Below are positions 32,943 through 45,609 of a stretch of 64,000 bases of DNA, piece after piece (positions within the stretch are counted from its first letter, which is position 1; each line of letters starts with the position of its first letter). A model generated the notes under the pieces. That model was given only the letters and a program-made list of their open reading frames with translations. It did not search any database and was not told the origin of the DNA. Source of the DNA: Pseudopyrenochaeta lycopersici. Its lineage: Eukaryota > Ascomycota > Dothideomycetes > Pleosporales > Pseudopyrenochaetaceae. The stretch covers positions 310,001-374,000 of the forward strand of contig NHZP01000018.1 in NCBI GenBank assembly GCA_003313425.1, written 5' to 3'. Both the position numbers and the translations under genes were made by a program.

Positions 32943-33966
32943 TCTTGCTGAGGTTTCTGTATCATTTATTCGGGAATACGGTTGATCATTGGAAACGTTC
33001 AGATTGCCACATCAGATGATTCCTATACAAATATGCTTTGAGAAGTGAAATGAGGTTCACGGTTTCCTCAACCTCCCCAGCCCATTTTTGAAACAAAACC
33101 GGTCTCTACCCAATAGGGCCTTCCACCATGATTAGATATTCTAATGAGTCTGTTGTTCACCCGGAATAACTTATGATCGAAGGTCAAAGGCGCTCTGCTA
33201 GAACTATGACGATGATTGTTGCTTATCAGCTGGGCTTGTAAGCAAGCCCATGGCAATCTCACCTAGGTTATCTGTTGACCAATTATCCCCTCTGCATCTA
33301 AGAGGCTTTTCTATGCTTTGTTTAGCATGACTAAATTTGTCAAATACTGATAAGTATCCTCATATTCTCGACCAAATCAAGCATAACGTGGGAGCAACGC
33401 CAAACAAAATATTTCAGTTTCAGACGTTCAAGCAACCCAAGCCAATTTGTCGCTAGAAATGTCTAGGATTTGGAAGCAACAGCTAAAGGAAACTCGAACC
33501 AAGAAGGAAGGCAGCACGGATATTGGTAAGAGAAGAAATGACCGGCGAAGAGATATAATCGTTGGGCGGTGTATTTCAAAGAAAAGGCAATGTTAAAGGG
33601 TTTGGTAACCATCGAATGATGCGAAGCTGGTGAAAGCCGTGGAAGCTGGAAAGGGCTAAGAATGACAGGGTGATGAGAACGAGGAAATCATGGGATCGCT
33701 TGTTGGAACAGGCTCTTCTGATCTAGAATTATAAACGCGAGCAGGGCCTTCTATGTTGCTATAATCAAGTAGGAAATTGTGACTTCCCTATGCAGTGCTA
33801 CCTGCTTCTGTTGTGACAGATCTTCATAACCCGGAGGTCAATCCTGATTTAGCATCTGCAGCCAAAACACTGTACCGAATGTGTTGGGTGGCTTTCACTA
33901 TGTTGTAATTATGATATGAGTAAAATAGTTGCAGAGACATATTTCATATCTCATTGATGAACAAGC
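32943..33966. other. Convergent intergenic region
   Basis: About 1 kb without a supported gene. Confidence 0.5.
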
Positions 33967-35352
33967 CTATCCAAAGATCTCTCCTTGCCAGGGTGTCCTC
34001 ACGTTCGCCCTACTTGAATCTTCAACTCTGAGCACCTTTTCGCCCCCAAATCTCTCTAGCGCACCGTATCTCACTGAAACTGCACCTCGCTCAATTTCTA
34101 TGCCGCTCGCTGTCATATTTCCATCTAAGCCATCAAATAGTGGAGCGCCAAATGCACGTGCAATCTCCAGTGGGTTCAGGCTAACTTTCCTTCCTAAATC
34201 CCAGAAACCATAGTACAGAGGCAAAATAGAGAGAACACCTATCAGGGAAATAGTGATGGCCACGGCGACGAAGGCAGTGTTGGTCCGGTAGACACCATTT
34301 GATAGGATCAAGGAGCGTTGGAATAAAGGACCTCTGGCGAAAGACAAGGTCGTGAGTAACGAAGCTAGTAATTTAATCAATTGAACGTTCCCATAAACAA
34401 CTTAACTACATGCGAGCAGACTATTGACTTACAGACTGCTACAGTGTTGAATTGTAAACAAGCTATTTGCCGGACGGCCCGCCAAAGAGAAGCCGACTCA
34501 TACAAGTCATGTATATCGGCAACCTAAAAAGATCAGCACACCAAGACTGCTCTCAGATTACTGGAAGCAGATACTAACAACGGCTCCTTGCAACATCCTG
34601 CGCCACCAGACTATGACTACCCCTTCCACAAGTGCACAGAACATGAGAAGGTTCATAATCATCTCGAAGACGGAAACATAAACTTGCGGCTGAATGGGAT
34701 CCCTGCCGATCTTCCATTCATCCGGACTCGTTCCGTTGCTGAAAAGGATTATCACAGCAGATCCAGTAGTCAAAAGGACTACCAAGCCCAGCGCTCCCAA
34801 GCCTTTACCCGGCAGCCGCAGCCACATCCCAGAGGTCCAAGGTTCGCGAAAGTGCCGCGCATTGCGAAAGTACTGCTTTGACGGTCTGCTCGCTTCTATT
34901 GTTTCTACGGGTTGAATTTCGTAGCCTTGTTCTGCCCCATTAGCAGTGGCTGTGCGGAACTGTGTCGAATTTGCCCAAGCTACGCTTTCTTGGTAGGGTC
35001 CGTTACCGCTATCGCTACTTCCAAAGAGGCGCGCTCGAAGACCTGGAGAAGGCGGGGTGGACTGATACTGTTGAGATCCAGAATGTGAGAGGAAAGCAGG
35101 AAAGGCTGGAGAGATTGACGAAAACACTGGGGTTGTAGACGCTCGCGTCGATAGTGGTGATACATTCGTGGACAGTCGGTTCATTCTTGAGACTTCGAGA
35201 TACTGATCCGGGGGACGATACGCTTGATACTGAGAAGTTGGCGCAGCACGCGAAAGCATTGCAGTTGTTGGTTCATCATTGCTGTCGCTTCGGTGGTGAT
35301 TAACGTCCTCGAAGTCTTGGGACGCATGTCTGTAGCTGTTACCGTACTGCAT
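33967..35352 (-). CDS. DUF3176-type fungal membrane protein, apparently shortened
   Basis: Exons 34579..35352, 34433..34523 and 33967..34364 encode 420 residues; introns are 55 bp (GTTAGT) and 68 bp (GTAAGT). A Ser/Pro-rich cytosolic N-terminus is followed by the family block RHFREPWTSGMWLRLPGKGLG, a membrane span, and DEWKIGRDPIQPQVYVSVFE. The next block is WWRRMLQGAV joined to VADIHDLYESASLWRAV, then ARGPLFQRSLIL, and another span (AFVAVAITISLIGVLSILPLYYGF). DUF3176 proteins usually run to 600-750 residues, with a cysteine-containing extracellular part and a final span; both are missing here. Either the gene is truncated or further exons lie in 33000-33960. Function is unknown. Confidence 0.7.
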
Positions 35353-36932
35353 TCTTTTATGAGGGGATAAGAACAAGCGCAGGTATCAACATGCTAACAT
35401 TCAACTTTCTCCAAGATAATGATTGACGAATGGGAGTTGTTGTGATACGAAGATGGATCGTGAAGGATCTCGAGGATATCCGACCTAACCGCGATTCTTG
35501 GTAGACTCTAGAACGACACCCACCAATCTGGTCAGTCGGCGAGCAACGTTATATGACAAGTTCATTTGGGGACATTGCTAATTTTCGCGGTTTCTGGTAT
35601 GTGCATCAGAAAAGCCACGAACCCCACGTCTTCCTTTCCTTTTCGCATTCCTCGATCTCTGTTGGACGAGGGTGAAGGATCAAGGACCCTGATTTCTTTT
35701 AAGCGGATTTATCTCACGCGTATGAAACACGCTTCCGCCGAAATAGTCTGCACCAAGCGAGGCTGAGCGGTGCGCCTGAAAATCAAGACATCGTAACTGT
35801 GTCATGACCATCGTTGAAGTGCTATTTTAGCTCCGAACAATGGCTTCATCAGGCCTCTGTGGAGGCTGGTGCACAGCACTGGTTCCCTGATCAATGGCAC
35901 GCCTTTTTAAGGTGATCGCAACTCTCTCAAAAGACAACGTGTTATTTGCGCGGATTCGTAGAACATCTCGCAAGAGAGTCTGCCATATCAAATGGATGCA
36001 TGTCACTATAATTGAACAAAAGAATGATGGATCAGTAAACTGATAAAATAGGACAGCGTTGGAGTTATCAACAGCCAATACTCCTGTCAATGTTAAAGCT
36101 CGCGACATGAGACCTCGACGCTCAAGACAGCGAAGACACTACTCTATTCAAAGTAAAGCAACTGAAGATGGGTTAATGTCAAGGGAGGTTGAATTTAAGT
36201 GATGATCGCAGGGATGCGGACGATGGAAGGAGTACAAGTGCTTTGAGGATCTAGTCTTTATCAATCTTAGCGGCGCACGTGAGCTGCTCTTCACTTTGAA
36301 CACATTGCTTTGACGACGAACTTAATTGTGTCGTCGAAAAGCCATATTTGAATTCTTAGGGAACTCCGCATCGACATAAATAGCAAGCTCGTCATCAAGA
36401 GCGTGTCAGAAGGTAATTCGACGGAATGTGCCCTTTAGAGCTGCTTGCTCTGATTCAGCTTGCTTGAGCCATTGGGTAATGCACACCGATGACCGATGAC
36501 GTTTCTTGCGCTCGATATATCTCCACAAAGATGTTGCAATCGTACCTCGCACAGCTGTCCCATTTCCCAAATGCAGATTATGCCCAGCAGCGTACTCGCT
36601 TAGCAAAGCCTGAGGCACCGATCGTGGCTGCGTTGAGAAGCGGCTGAAAGAGGCGTCTAGTTACAACCTATCAACAGTGATCTTCTCAGCCTTATGCATA
36701 GCGATGCAGAGCATCGAACCTTGGATGCGGGATACGAGCAGCCAATGCGAAAGGTTTACAGCTTCATGATGAGGCACTGTCGTGAAGGTGTGGAGGAATA
36801 GGCAGAAAGCTGTGTGACGACCATAGAGATATAAGTATGGAGGCAATGGGCAGCGGTGACAAAAGGACAAGTTCTTCAGTCTGTTGGAAACACAGCCCAG
36901 TGTAGAACGTTATCGCATTGAGACCGCCCACT
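35353..36932. other. Intergenic, no gene seen
   Basis: Divergent region between the DUF3176 and tubby-like genes. Only short frames without domains. Confidence 0.5.
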
Positions 36933-37757
36933 ATGGCACCGAAGATCACGACGCACGACCCGGAGAAGTATCCCGTCCTCGGCCAGCAAGACGAACAAAT
37001 CATCGACAAGGGTATCAAGAAGGCTGAAACAGGATTCGACTCGGACCACGATTCCTCCTCTGATGAAGGCGATATTGAGAAAGACAGCTCCATCGACGCA
37101 TCCACATTTGCGCCAAATCGCATCTTCTACATTTTACGCCACAACCTCTTCTCTAAAGAAGTCAACATCATCGACATCACCTCCTCTCTCACAACCCCGT
37201 TCAGCGGCGGCGAAATCACCGACGAGTTCCGCGATAATGCACGCTCGCTGTCGGAGAATAAGAGCCTCGCGGCAAACCCCGTCTACCGGCTAAAGGGCAA
37301 ACACTGGTATAGCTCCGAGATGACGATGACAGACCTGCAGACGGCCACGGACGTAGCAACATGGAAGCACGGAGCAGCATCATTCTCAAAAGCCTACCTC
37401 TCGTTCCCCTCCGGTTCGCCGCATTCATCGCACCTCATCACTATGGCGCCGGTGAAATGGTACAAGCGCACAAACGAATGGGTGCGCGAGAGCGTTACTT
37501 ATTCCTGGCGCTGTAACTCAAAGTACAAGGCGAATAGGATGACGCTGCTCAAGAAGGTCGGGCCGAAGCAAGTGGTTGTGGGACGGTATGCGCAGCGGTG
37601 GGGAAGCTGGATTACGGGGGGTGTGCTGCTGGTTGATTCGCGCGAGGAGGATGAGGTGCTCGCGGTGTTGACGACTTGTGTCATGCTAAGGAGGATGCAG
37701 CAGAGAGCTGCAGAACGGTCGAAGTACGGCGGTGGAGGTGGAGGAGGAGACGATTAG
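36933..37757 (+). CDS. Tubby C-terminal-like domain protein (fungal)
   Basis: Single exon; the ATG at 36933 gives 274 residues. An acidic, probably disordered N-terminus (DSDHDSSSDEGDIEKDSS) precedes a beta-rich region starting FAPNRIFYILRHNLFS. Blocks such as ANPVYRLKGKHWYSSEMTM, HLITMAPVKWYKRTNEW and KQVVVGRYAQRW are followed by a helix (VLAVLTTCVMLRRMQQRAAER). The closing hydrophobic helix after beta strands is the tubby/LURP-one barrel-plus-helix arrangement, common in ascomycete proteins of unknown role. It ends in a Gly-rich tail. The fold assignment is by pattern only. Confidence 0.65.
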   Translation: MAPKITTHDPEKYPVLGQQDEQIIDKGIKKAETGFDSDHDSSSDEGDIEKDSSIDASTFAPNRIFYILRHNLFSKEVNIIDITSSLTTPFSGGEITDEFRDNARSLSENKSLAANPVYRLKGKHWYSSEMTMTDLQTATDVATWKHGAASFSKAYLSFPSGSPHSSHLITMAPVKWYKRTNEWVRESVTYSWRCNSKYKANRMTLLKKVGPKQVVVGRYAQRWGSWITGGVLLVDSREEDEVLAVLTTCVMLRRMQQRAAERSKYGGGGGGGDD

Positions 37758-38982
37758 GTGGGGAGTTGGGTTTGGGAAGTTTGCCGAAGGCTGCTGGCTG
37801 GTCACTGCTATATTCGTTGATGAGTGCGTTCTGTAAACGTTCGTGTTTCTAGTCTATGTGTTTTTCAGCACTTGTAATACCGATCGATAGTTTCAGCTAT
37901 CGTTATCAAGTCATATGGCTCTCGTGAGCAACAGCCATCGCAGTGAACATCGCGATCCTCTCCTTGAACTGCTTCACCAACCTGTAGTATGTCCAAAACA
38001 CCAAGCTAGCAGCCTTGATTAGTTTCTCGGCTCGTCACTTCCCTCAAACGTATATCTCTATTCGACTTACTATCTGCCGCAGCACGGCAGTTGGCCCAAG
38101 CCTTGTTTGCAAGCCGGAGTCACCGGGGGCTGCTCGGAGTCAGGCCCTATTCAAGAACTGGCCACTTTACACTGGACAGCAGGGTGCAACGGCAACCACC
38201 GCGACAGTAGCACTGCTTCTTCCGGAGGCCCCGTGATATACCCACGCTCGCAGTATGTCTTGAGCATTCTACTAATCATTCACTACTTAAGCACTCCACA
38301 AATGCTCTTTGTCGATCTTCCGACGCAGGGGATAAGGTCACATGAAGACAAAAAAGAAAACAGCACATGTGGTCCGTTTTGAGGTCCACAGAAAAATTTA
38401 GCCCCGTGCCATGACTCTTGAGACTGTCTTAGGATCCGGTAGAAGGACCTAGGATAGGCAACAGGGCGTATTAGGGTACGGTTCGAAAAGTGTGCTTGTT
38501 ATGTGCCCTATACAGTGCGGGGCACGGACGGGAGGGGGGAGAATAGGCTTTGATGAAGCGAGAATAGCAAAATCTTGGTACGCATTTCCGCGGATATATC
38601 AGTGGAGATGCATTTTTCTTACGAAAGAAAAGAACGTAGCGCTCATTTCGGTTCTCGGGTTTGCTTTTGGCGAAAATACGAACTAATTATGTTGGTGGTC
38701 AAAGTTTCGACTTCAACCCCATCAGCCTGATGTAATCGTTGTCAGCAAGGAATAGTCTCGGTCCAACAAAAAAGGTTTTGGTTTGCTCTGTATGCTTGTC
38801 ACATATATACACGGAGACAGTTCCGAAAAGGCGAAAGCATGGACAGCCTTGACTTTGCCATGTTAGTTAGCAAGAAACACGTGAGCGGGAGCAAGGGGGC
38901 CATTACTGGAAGCCCTAGTCCATAGTCCTGGATATTAACGCCACTGACGTCGTCCCTCGAAGCCATGTATTAGTTACGTTGA
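37758..38982. other. Intergenic, no gene seen
   Basis: No supported gene. Low-information frames only. Confidence 0.5.
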
Positions 38983-39081
38983 ATTTACTTTTTCTGCAGT
39001 TTCCCAAATGTCCTGCCTTGTTCTGCATTCGGCGAGTGCGCAACTCCGAAGGACATGCTCCACTGTTTCCTGACCGCCAAG
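38983..39081 (-). mobile_element. Possible non-LTR retrotransposon 3' remnant
   Basis: Translation on the minus strand gives GGQETVEHVLRSCALAE and RTRQDIWE. It resembles the Cys/His end of the RNase H/C-terminal region in fungal LINE elements of the Tad type (CGxxETxxHxLxxC). Neighbouring frames are broken and no other element part was recognised. The match is short, so confidence is low. Confidence 0.3.
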
Positions 39082-41518
39082 TCTGGAGGGCCGTGATTGG
39101 GCCCACGAACGGCGGACATGGAGGAGCAGGAGGGAGTTAGACTCCACATATGCTCGTTCCTTTCCAGAAAAGCTGTGCTCCGTCCGGAAATGGTGTGAAA
39201 CTGCGACGTGGATAGGAGCCCCAGTTTGGGAAGAAGACATGTCAGCGAATGTCGACGTCACATGTTGACCCAAGGGACGCTGCCCTGGAATGTGGTAGGC
39301 GGTGAGCAATGTACAGGTACCCGCACAGTCTTGAGAATCCGCCAATCAGTCGACAGTAGTGCGTCCCGACTCAAGAGATGATGTCGTTGTGCGCGAAGTA
39401 GGTCGACACGACCTGCGCTGGCGAAGTAATACTGGACGGTACCTTCGTGCCGAGCTTGTCCTGCTCTGCCGGTGTTGCAGATCATCTAGCAACTTCAGCC
39501 ATATTGCTACTGGTCGGTTCTTTGCTCCAGGGGGAAAACCATCTTGTCCATTCATCGAATCATGACGCTGTCTGTCCCAATCAATTGCGCAATCTTGCTC
39601 AAAATTCCATGGAGATCTTGCCCCCTTCGACACGCGCGACGTGTTGATAGGAGCAAGAAATTCCAAACGTAATGGCGAATGAACGTCGAAGGATTGCTAA
39701 GATTCTTATTGATAAGATTATCTTTGATCTCGATAACTCATTATCAGGGTCCGCCGTCAAAGGATGGTGGTTGGCTACGAGGCAGCGCTTGTGAGACGTC
39801 ATTAGCCAAAGTATTTAGTTTGGCTATTTTCCCTTTGCCGAGGTCCTTCAACAGTCCTGAGTCACGAAATTAGTTGCCCGTTGGGCAAAGCGTAGTGTGG
39901 AGCCGTTCGTTCGATGCGTGTGTGCTAGGATAAGTGAGAGACCAACCGATATCCGAGCGCCCTGCATCTTGCAAGCGTCTCCAAAGTCCCCACATGTATG
40001 GGAATCCTTTCGGCGCAAGGCTTCCGTCAATATTTCGATGTGCCAAAACAAAGTTTTTGTGCTCGTAAATCAGTAACACAAATGCAGGGTCAAACACGCC
40101 CATCACTTTCTCTATGCACCCCTCCTTGCTTTCGTCGCAAACGCAAAAATAGATACATACCGCGAGGGCAGTGTCACCACGGATGCTCCACCCAGGCCAA
40201 TCATGTATTGGCATGTTGTGTCACCGTCATCGTACCCTTACCTGCGCCCTCGGTAATACGACACTGCATACCGTAGCGCCTCATCCACTTCATGCACAAC
40301 GACGTACTGCGGCATTCTTGGAGAATTTTTCGAGCCGCAGCCTCCCCCATACATTTGGGTTTATGCCGCCATGCTCTCTGCATTTTGCCAAGGACATCTG
40401 CATATGGCAGAAATTGGCATGAGGCTTTTGCATGTGGATGATACCCTCAACGAGAAAGTATTATGATGATCTACGCAAGTTACGCTAAGTAGCGGGGCCC
40501 GCGAGAGACGTGATGTGAGTGGTTCGAATTCTTGGCGGAAATGAGTAAGGCGGGTGATCTCCTGGACTTGCCGAATCATATTCTCGTCGAGCGCTTTTGA
40601 GGTCGCGAAGTGGAGGGGCGCGGAGAGATGTGAGGGGCAGAGTTATTGAGGGGGCGTCGTAACGGCCCGTCGTCACCTTTTGATGATCGATGTTTGAGAT
40701 ATTGGCAGGGACATGGTTTGAGCGGGGTGTGTGTGCAGGAGGCGAAAAAGACGGTCCTTCTACTTGCCAGCACCGGGGTGATGGTCAGTATTTTGGGGTA
40801 TTGTGGGTCCTTCATAGTACAATGGGAGCGATAGAACGATGGTACTTCGTACTGCTAGTGGCTGCCGAGTGTTTGGAAGAGCGAGGTGCAGGCTGTGGTG
40901 CGGAGTCGGGTGGAGTGGAGTGGAAGGAAGATACGTGCATGGTGAGCGGTAATCTCGGCATCATGGTTGTACAGCGGAGGAAACGGATAGGCACGACTTC
41001 GGTGAATGAATGCAGTAGTCGTGAGCATGTTAGCGCACGAAAGAGTTACCGGGTGGACATGAAACGACGGGCTGATAGTATTGAATTGTTTCGAACTCTC
41101 AAAGTGACAAAACTGCCATCTATCCGGCTTGATACCAGCGCAAGTGTAGCGCTTGGTACCAAGCTACTGATAAGCAGAATTGAAGTACATACTGTGTAAG
41201 GAGAAGATAATCTGGTATCAAGAAAAGCGATCGATAGCCACACTCCAGCGCTTGGAGGGGATCATAATGAAGAAAGTAGCGAGTTCGTGAGAAGGAAAAA
41301 GACGTATGATCCCAACCTTCGATGCTATTTTGGTTTACACCCGCTCATCCAATCTTGTGCTTAGCAAATGGTACTACCCTTGAACGCCGATGATGCTCCG
41401 TTTCCGTGCGGTGATATAACTCCGAAATGCATAGAACAAGGTAACAAATGTTGACATGATTGCTCGTCTAGGACTTGGGATGTTTCCTCGGGGACTGCGT
41501 GCGTTTAGGGTCGGCGAG
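39082..41518. other. Intergenic, possibly decayed DNA
   Basis: About 2.4 kb of overlapping short frames on both strands. No domain, signal peptide or spliceable gene was found. Confidence 0.45.
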
Positions 41519-42154
41519 TCAACTGCCGCCCATTGAAGAGACTCGTGCAGGAGGGTATTCTCCACGTCGTCTGGCCTCGGTGCGGATGAGTTTCTCGACA
41601 TGTTTGGCGGCTTCGGTAGCATTAACGCCAGCGGTAAGATAGCTACCGGCTTCGCTTTCGAGCTCCAGAGGAGTAACGGCACCAGGGCTGGCCAAAGGCG
41701 CTAGACGTGGGCTGGTTGGCTTTACGCCGGATCCTCGTCCCTGGCGGCTGGTGTCGGCAAGAAGCTGTTGCTGATAGTGATACATTTGCCTCTGGACCTC
41801 GTACTGTCGGTTGGTGGATCGAGGCGATGCTGGCGTCTGAGGACTGTTGGGACCAGTGACGGGCGAGGCTGCATGGCTGGAAGACTGAGACGATGCAAAG
41901 TTGGCTGGGTGGAAGCGCGGCAGTGATGGCAGCCTTAGATGAGCAGCAGGACCAGGGTTTGACGACGGGCGTGCGTTCAGAGCTGGTCGACGTCGAGCCT
42001 GTGACGGGATGTCGAGCGGCTGAGTCCTGGGTGAGAGAGGCGAGCTGATAGACGGCATGGTGCGGTCGGATGTGCGCGGTGACATGTTCTGATGGTGTGA
42101 GCTCTCGGGCTTGAAGATGACTCTCGAGAACGAGGAAGGCGAAGTCGGCCTCAT
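41519..42154 (-). CDS. Ser/Pro-rich conserved fungal protein of unknown function
   Basis: Frame of 211 codons from the ATG at 42154; a second ATG at 42085 is possible. It is rich in Ser, Pro and Arg (SPRTQPLDIPSQARRRPAL; SPQTPASPRS). The motif LRLPSLPRFHPANF, then QMYHYQQQLL and SPRLAPLASPGAVTPLELE, and a C-terminal helix (AKHVEKLIRTEARRRGE) form an ordered set of blocks that looks conserved. I recall similar arrangements in uncharacterised ascomycete proteins, but no named family. Multiple SP/TP sites suggest phosphorylation. Coding status is supported by composition and length only. Confidence 0.6.
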   Translation of the reverse strand: MRPTSPSSFSRVIFKPESSHHQNMSPRTSDRTMPSISSPLSPRTQPLDIPSQARRRPALNARPSSNPGPAAHLRLPSLPRFHPANFASSQSSSHAASPVTGPNSPQTPASPRSTNRQYEVQRQMYHYQQQLLADTSRQGRGSGVKPTSPRLAPLASPGAVTPLELESEAGSYLTAGVNATEAAKHVEKLIRTEARRRGEYPPARVSSMGGS

Positions 42155-44163
42155 GTGACGCGTGGCAGGTGAGCCTTTGTTCAAAGTCGGTTGAAAGAAA
42201 AGGGTGCGGGCGGCCAAAGCAATTTATACAAAGACTTCCCAAAATGGAGGTGAAGAGGAGCGAAGATAAAAGTACCGTTGTTTCCGAGGCGGTAACGCAC
42301 AGGCAGCGGCGTCTAATATATCTTGCAGCGGGACCGTCCTGGAATGCTTGGTCTTTGGGGGGCAGGGTATGGGGCGCAGGGCGATCTTATTGGAAAGGAC
42401 CAGCGTTGATCTTCCGCTGATGGTGCACTGTCTGTGTTACGGCGGTGCCTGAGAGGGTGAGAAGATGCACGGGGTATGTGGACCCTGTTTCAATGGGCTG
42501 GGATGTGCGAGTGCAGGCTGCGGGTAGCACAGAAAATGACTATCAAACGAGACAAAGTGTGATTGCGGGCCGATGGGGGGGGGGGGGGGGGGGCGGATGG
42601 CAGAGGACAGACAGGGTCCACAATCAAAGCAAATAAGCTGGAGTGCGTCGACTAGCTGACATGTGTGCATATGATGGGCTGCCGTGTTGGGGGATGCAGG
42701 GCTGCTTTGATGTGTGAAAGAAAACAGCGGGTACAGAGCATCCTTTACATACGGGCGCCGGCAGGCGACAGTCGCGAGGCCCGCCATCCACTAAGCGCTG
42801 CCATCGTCATTTATCAGGCTGGCCTTGGTTCACTACTGGGCGGGGCGCGTTGGTCAATGTTGGCCTAGCGATGCGAAATCGTCTAACGCGCATTTGCAGC
42901 GTTGTGCAGGATGGGTTATGACGCCAGAGCTCCGTCCACTGTCCACTGTGCGGAAATTCGGCTCTGTCTCCAACATGTGCTGGCTTGGATTTCCCGGCGC
43001 TAAACGGGCTTCACTCCGCAATTCACGCATCCTTTGTCTGCTGCTTGCGAAATGCTGTGATAGGACGCGACGCCCGTTTCTGTTGCGATAAAGTTTTGCA
43101 TGGCAAACGCCTCTTCGCTACCCAACTGCTGCTCTGTGCGCGTGCTCACCAGCGAGGGAACATCCAAGAGACATGGTCCCATGCCGTGAGACATCACCCC
43201 ACTCGCTGGTGTAGGGATGGCAGGTCGACTGCGCTCTGGGTTGATCGTGATCGTTCACTCGCACTCCCTTTCATCACCCCTTCTCCGGAGATGAAACTAA
43301 GCGCTTCCAGCCCACCGCGTGCGAACACCAACCCTCATCAATTTTCAGATAGTGCCCACATCACCGGAAAATTGCAGCCATCGTGAGATTCCGCCAGTCT
43401 GGGCCCCGGCGACGTGCCCCCGATATCGCATTTGGCGCGCCCGCAGCGCATTTGCGCCTCGTACAAACAAAAGTGCCATGACGCCAGCATCGCATTTCAT
43501 TGTTTGCCCATTTGGTAGGAACCACACTTCCGGGCGGGCAGGTCTGAAAGGTCACGAGTTTACGCGCATCACAGCATCGTCATGAAGTTCTATTAAGGTG
43601 CGCACTAGGCGTTGAAAGAAAAGGGCCGAAGTTGACCTTGAACCACACATTGTAAACCTGTCGGGCGCAAGGAACAGGGCGCAACAGGGGATTAGCGCGG
43701 CTACCCCCAATCTATTCACAAAACAAGGAACCGAAGCAGCCGCATCTGAAAAGTTTCGTGTGCAGCGCTTCGGGAGGCAATCCAGCTCTCGAGGCAATGG
43801 CAATGTTGCACGGCGCAACATCCGTCTCCCGCTGCAGCTGCAGTTCGCACATTTCAGCCGCCGGAGAGGCTCGGCACGGGGTGAGAAACAGTGGAGCGGA
43901 AGACTACTCCATATTATTCGCCTTCATGGGGCTGTCATGGTGCAGAGACAGCGGTGTCTAGTAGAGGGGAGGATAGGCAATCATTGTTTCACAGCATTGG
44001 CAAACAAAGAGCCCCATGTACACCGTGTCATAATAGGTGGGTTCGTGGATAGTTCCGTCTTTGTTTTTGTGCAAGGCAAGATGCATAGTGTCTCTCTTGT
44101 CATTTGTTGCAATAGAGGTCTGAATATCTGTGAGACATGCTGTAGGTGGAATCCTTTTCATCA
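42155..44163. other. Intergenic, GC-rich upstream region with a poly-G tract
   Basis: Two kilobases with no supported gene; several overlapping shadows only. It holds the G19 run at 42575-42593. Confidence 0.5.
42575..42593. repeat. G19 homopolymer
   Basis: An uninterrupted run of 19 G, about 420 bases upstream of the Ser/Pro-rich gene's start. On the minus strand (the gene's sense) it is C19, so the G-rich strand is the template. Length may be unreliable in sequencing. Confidence 0.85.
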
Positions 44164-45609
44164 TCATCTGGCGCCCAATTTCTCCAATGCACGTGTACCC
44201 TGCTCCTGCCACTCCGCCTTGGATATCCACATGCTTTCCTTGTCGGCCATCTGCGCACTGTTAGGACTTTGTAGATTGTGAGCGAAGGCGTATGACTCAC
44301 AATGTTGGCAAGCACGGCTCCACCGAGGAAGACCATGTGCCTTCGCCGTGGAGGGTCTTCAATGCGGACCTTGAATTTCTGAACTTGTGTTAGGGTTGAT
44401 CAGCAGAGTGGGTACATGGACACATACGTTTAGTCGCTCTGGGTTTCCACCCAGAACCTTGGTAAGCCATAGCTGCTTCAACTCCTTCTCCAGCCGACTT
44501 GGCAAGCCCGGGTACATGCTGCTTCCACCGCTCAACACGATTGCCTTGTATAGACTGCTCCTGACGTCGACTTCGGCGGATTGAATAGTGTTGAACAAGA
44601 ACTCGGCAATACCGGGCTGCTCAACGTCCACAAGATGCGGCTGGAACAGACACTCGGGAGCCTCGAAGCGCTCGCTGCCCACTCGGATGACCCGGCCATC
44701 TGGGAGGGTGTATGATTCTACCAGTACTGTGGTGTCTTCGCTGAGGCGCTGGTCCAACTCGAGGTCGTACGACACGTAGCAGAGCTTCTCCTTGATTTGG
44801 CGAACCGTCTCAAAGTCGGCGGTTCGGTTGAGCGCATATCCTCTCCGTAGCAACAGGGCGATCAGGTTCCGGGTGACATCTCTTCCTGCTACATCCAAGC
44901 GACGGGTAAGATGGTTGAGCACAGTACTCTCGTAGACGGGGACAATATGCGTGACACCATCTCCTGAGTCGACAACCACGCCCGATGACAGGCCCTGTGC
45001 GTACAAGGCCAGCACGGCCTGGATGGCCACGTAGACACCCCCAAAGCCATAGCGCTCAAACATGACCTCGCACATGGTCTCGCGGTTCTTGAGCGGGTTC
45101 ATCGGCGGCTCAGTAAGGAGGATCTTGCGGCCCGTGGGATCCAAGTTCATCTTCTCGAAGAAGGTATAGTCCCAAAGATGTTGCATGTCGTCCCAGCGTT
45201 TTACAATTCCGTTCTCCATCTGTCAAGGTGGCAGCGTTAGCTTGTGCTGGAGCTGCCGCCAACAGCCCACGAGCAGCCACGTACAGGGTAGGTGATTTGT
45301 AGCATGGAGCGCGCAGCCGCCGCCTCGTCTCCACACATTATATCCTTGAGCTGGATGTCACTTCCATTCTGCTCTTCGGTTCGCAGGATCGGCCGGCCGA
45401 CTATTGACGGATACTGGTGGTCTGGAAAGTTCTACAGTGCAGCGTCAGGCTTTGGCCGTGTAGATATATGTCCACCCGGCCGTTACTCACCTGTCCCGCA
45501 TAGCCCGCCTTGAGGAAGCCGGTTCCGCCGTCGAGGACTGGGTCAGAGCGTAAGCAGAGCTATCAGGATTAATAGAGAAGCTGCGCATACCAATGGGGAC
45601 TTCAGCCAT
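44164..45609 (-). CDS. ARP2: Actin-related protein 2 (Arp2/3 complex)
   Basis: Six exons: 45591..45609, 45491..45537, 45285..45431, 44428..45219, 44301..44378, 44164..44250, giving 389 residues, the normal Arp2 length. The first coding exon is only 19 bp (MAEVPI). Joined exons read [45 protein letters not shown] and [20 protein letters not shown]. The ATP-binding loops ([34 protein letters not shown]) are intact. The C-terminus joins [20 protein letters not shown] and [14 protein letters not shown]. All five introns are 49-65 bp GT-AG. Arp2 is a nucleation subunit of the Arp2/3 complex for branched actin, used in endocytosis. It is divergent from the ribosomal protein gene. Confidence 0.96.

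Noticed and set aside
39870..40214. Minus-strand frame of 114 codons with a tryptophan-rich start
   Set aside because: No recognised domain and no splice context; left as unexplained.
43553..44281. Plus- and minus-strand frames upstream of the ARP2 3' end
   Set aside because: Overlap the ARP2 terminal exon or lack any family signal.
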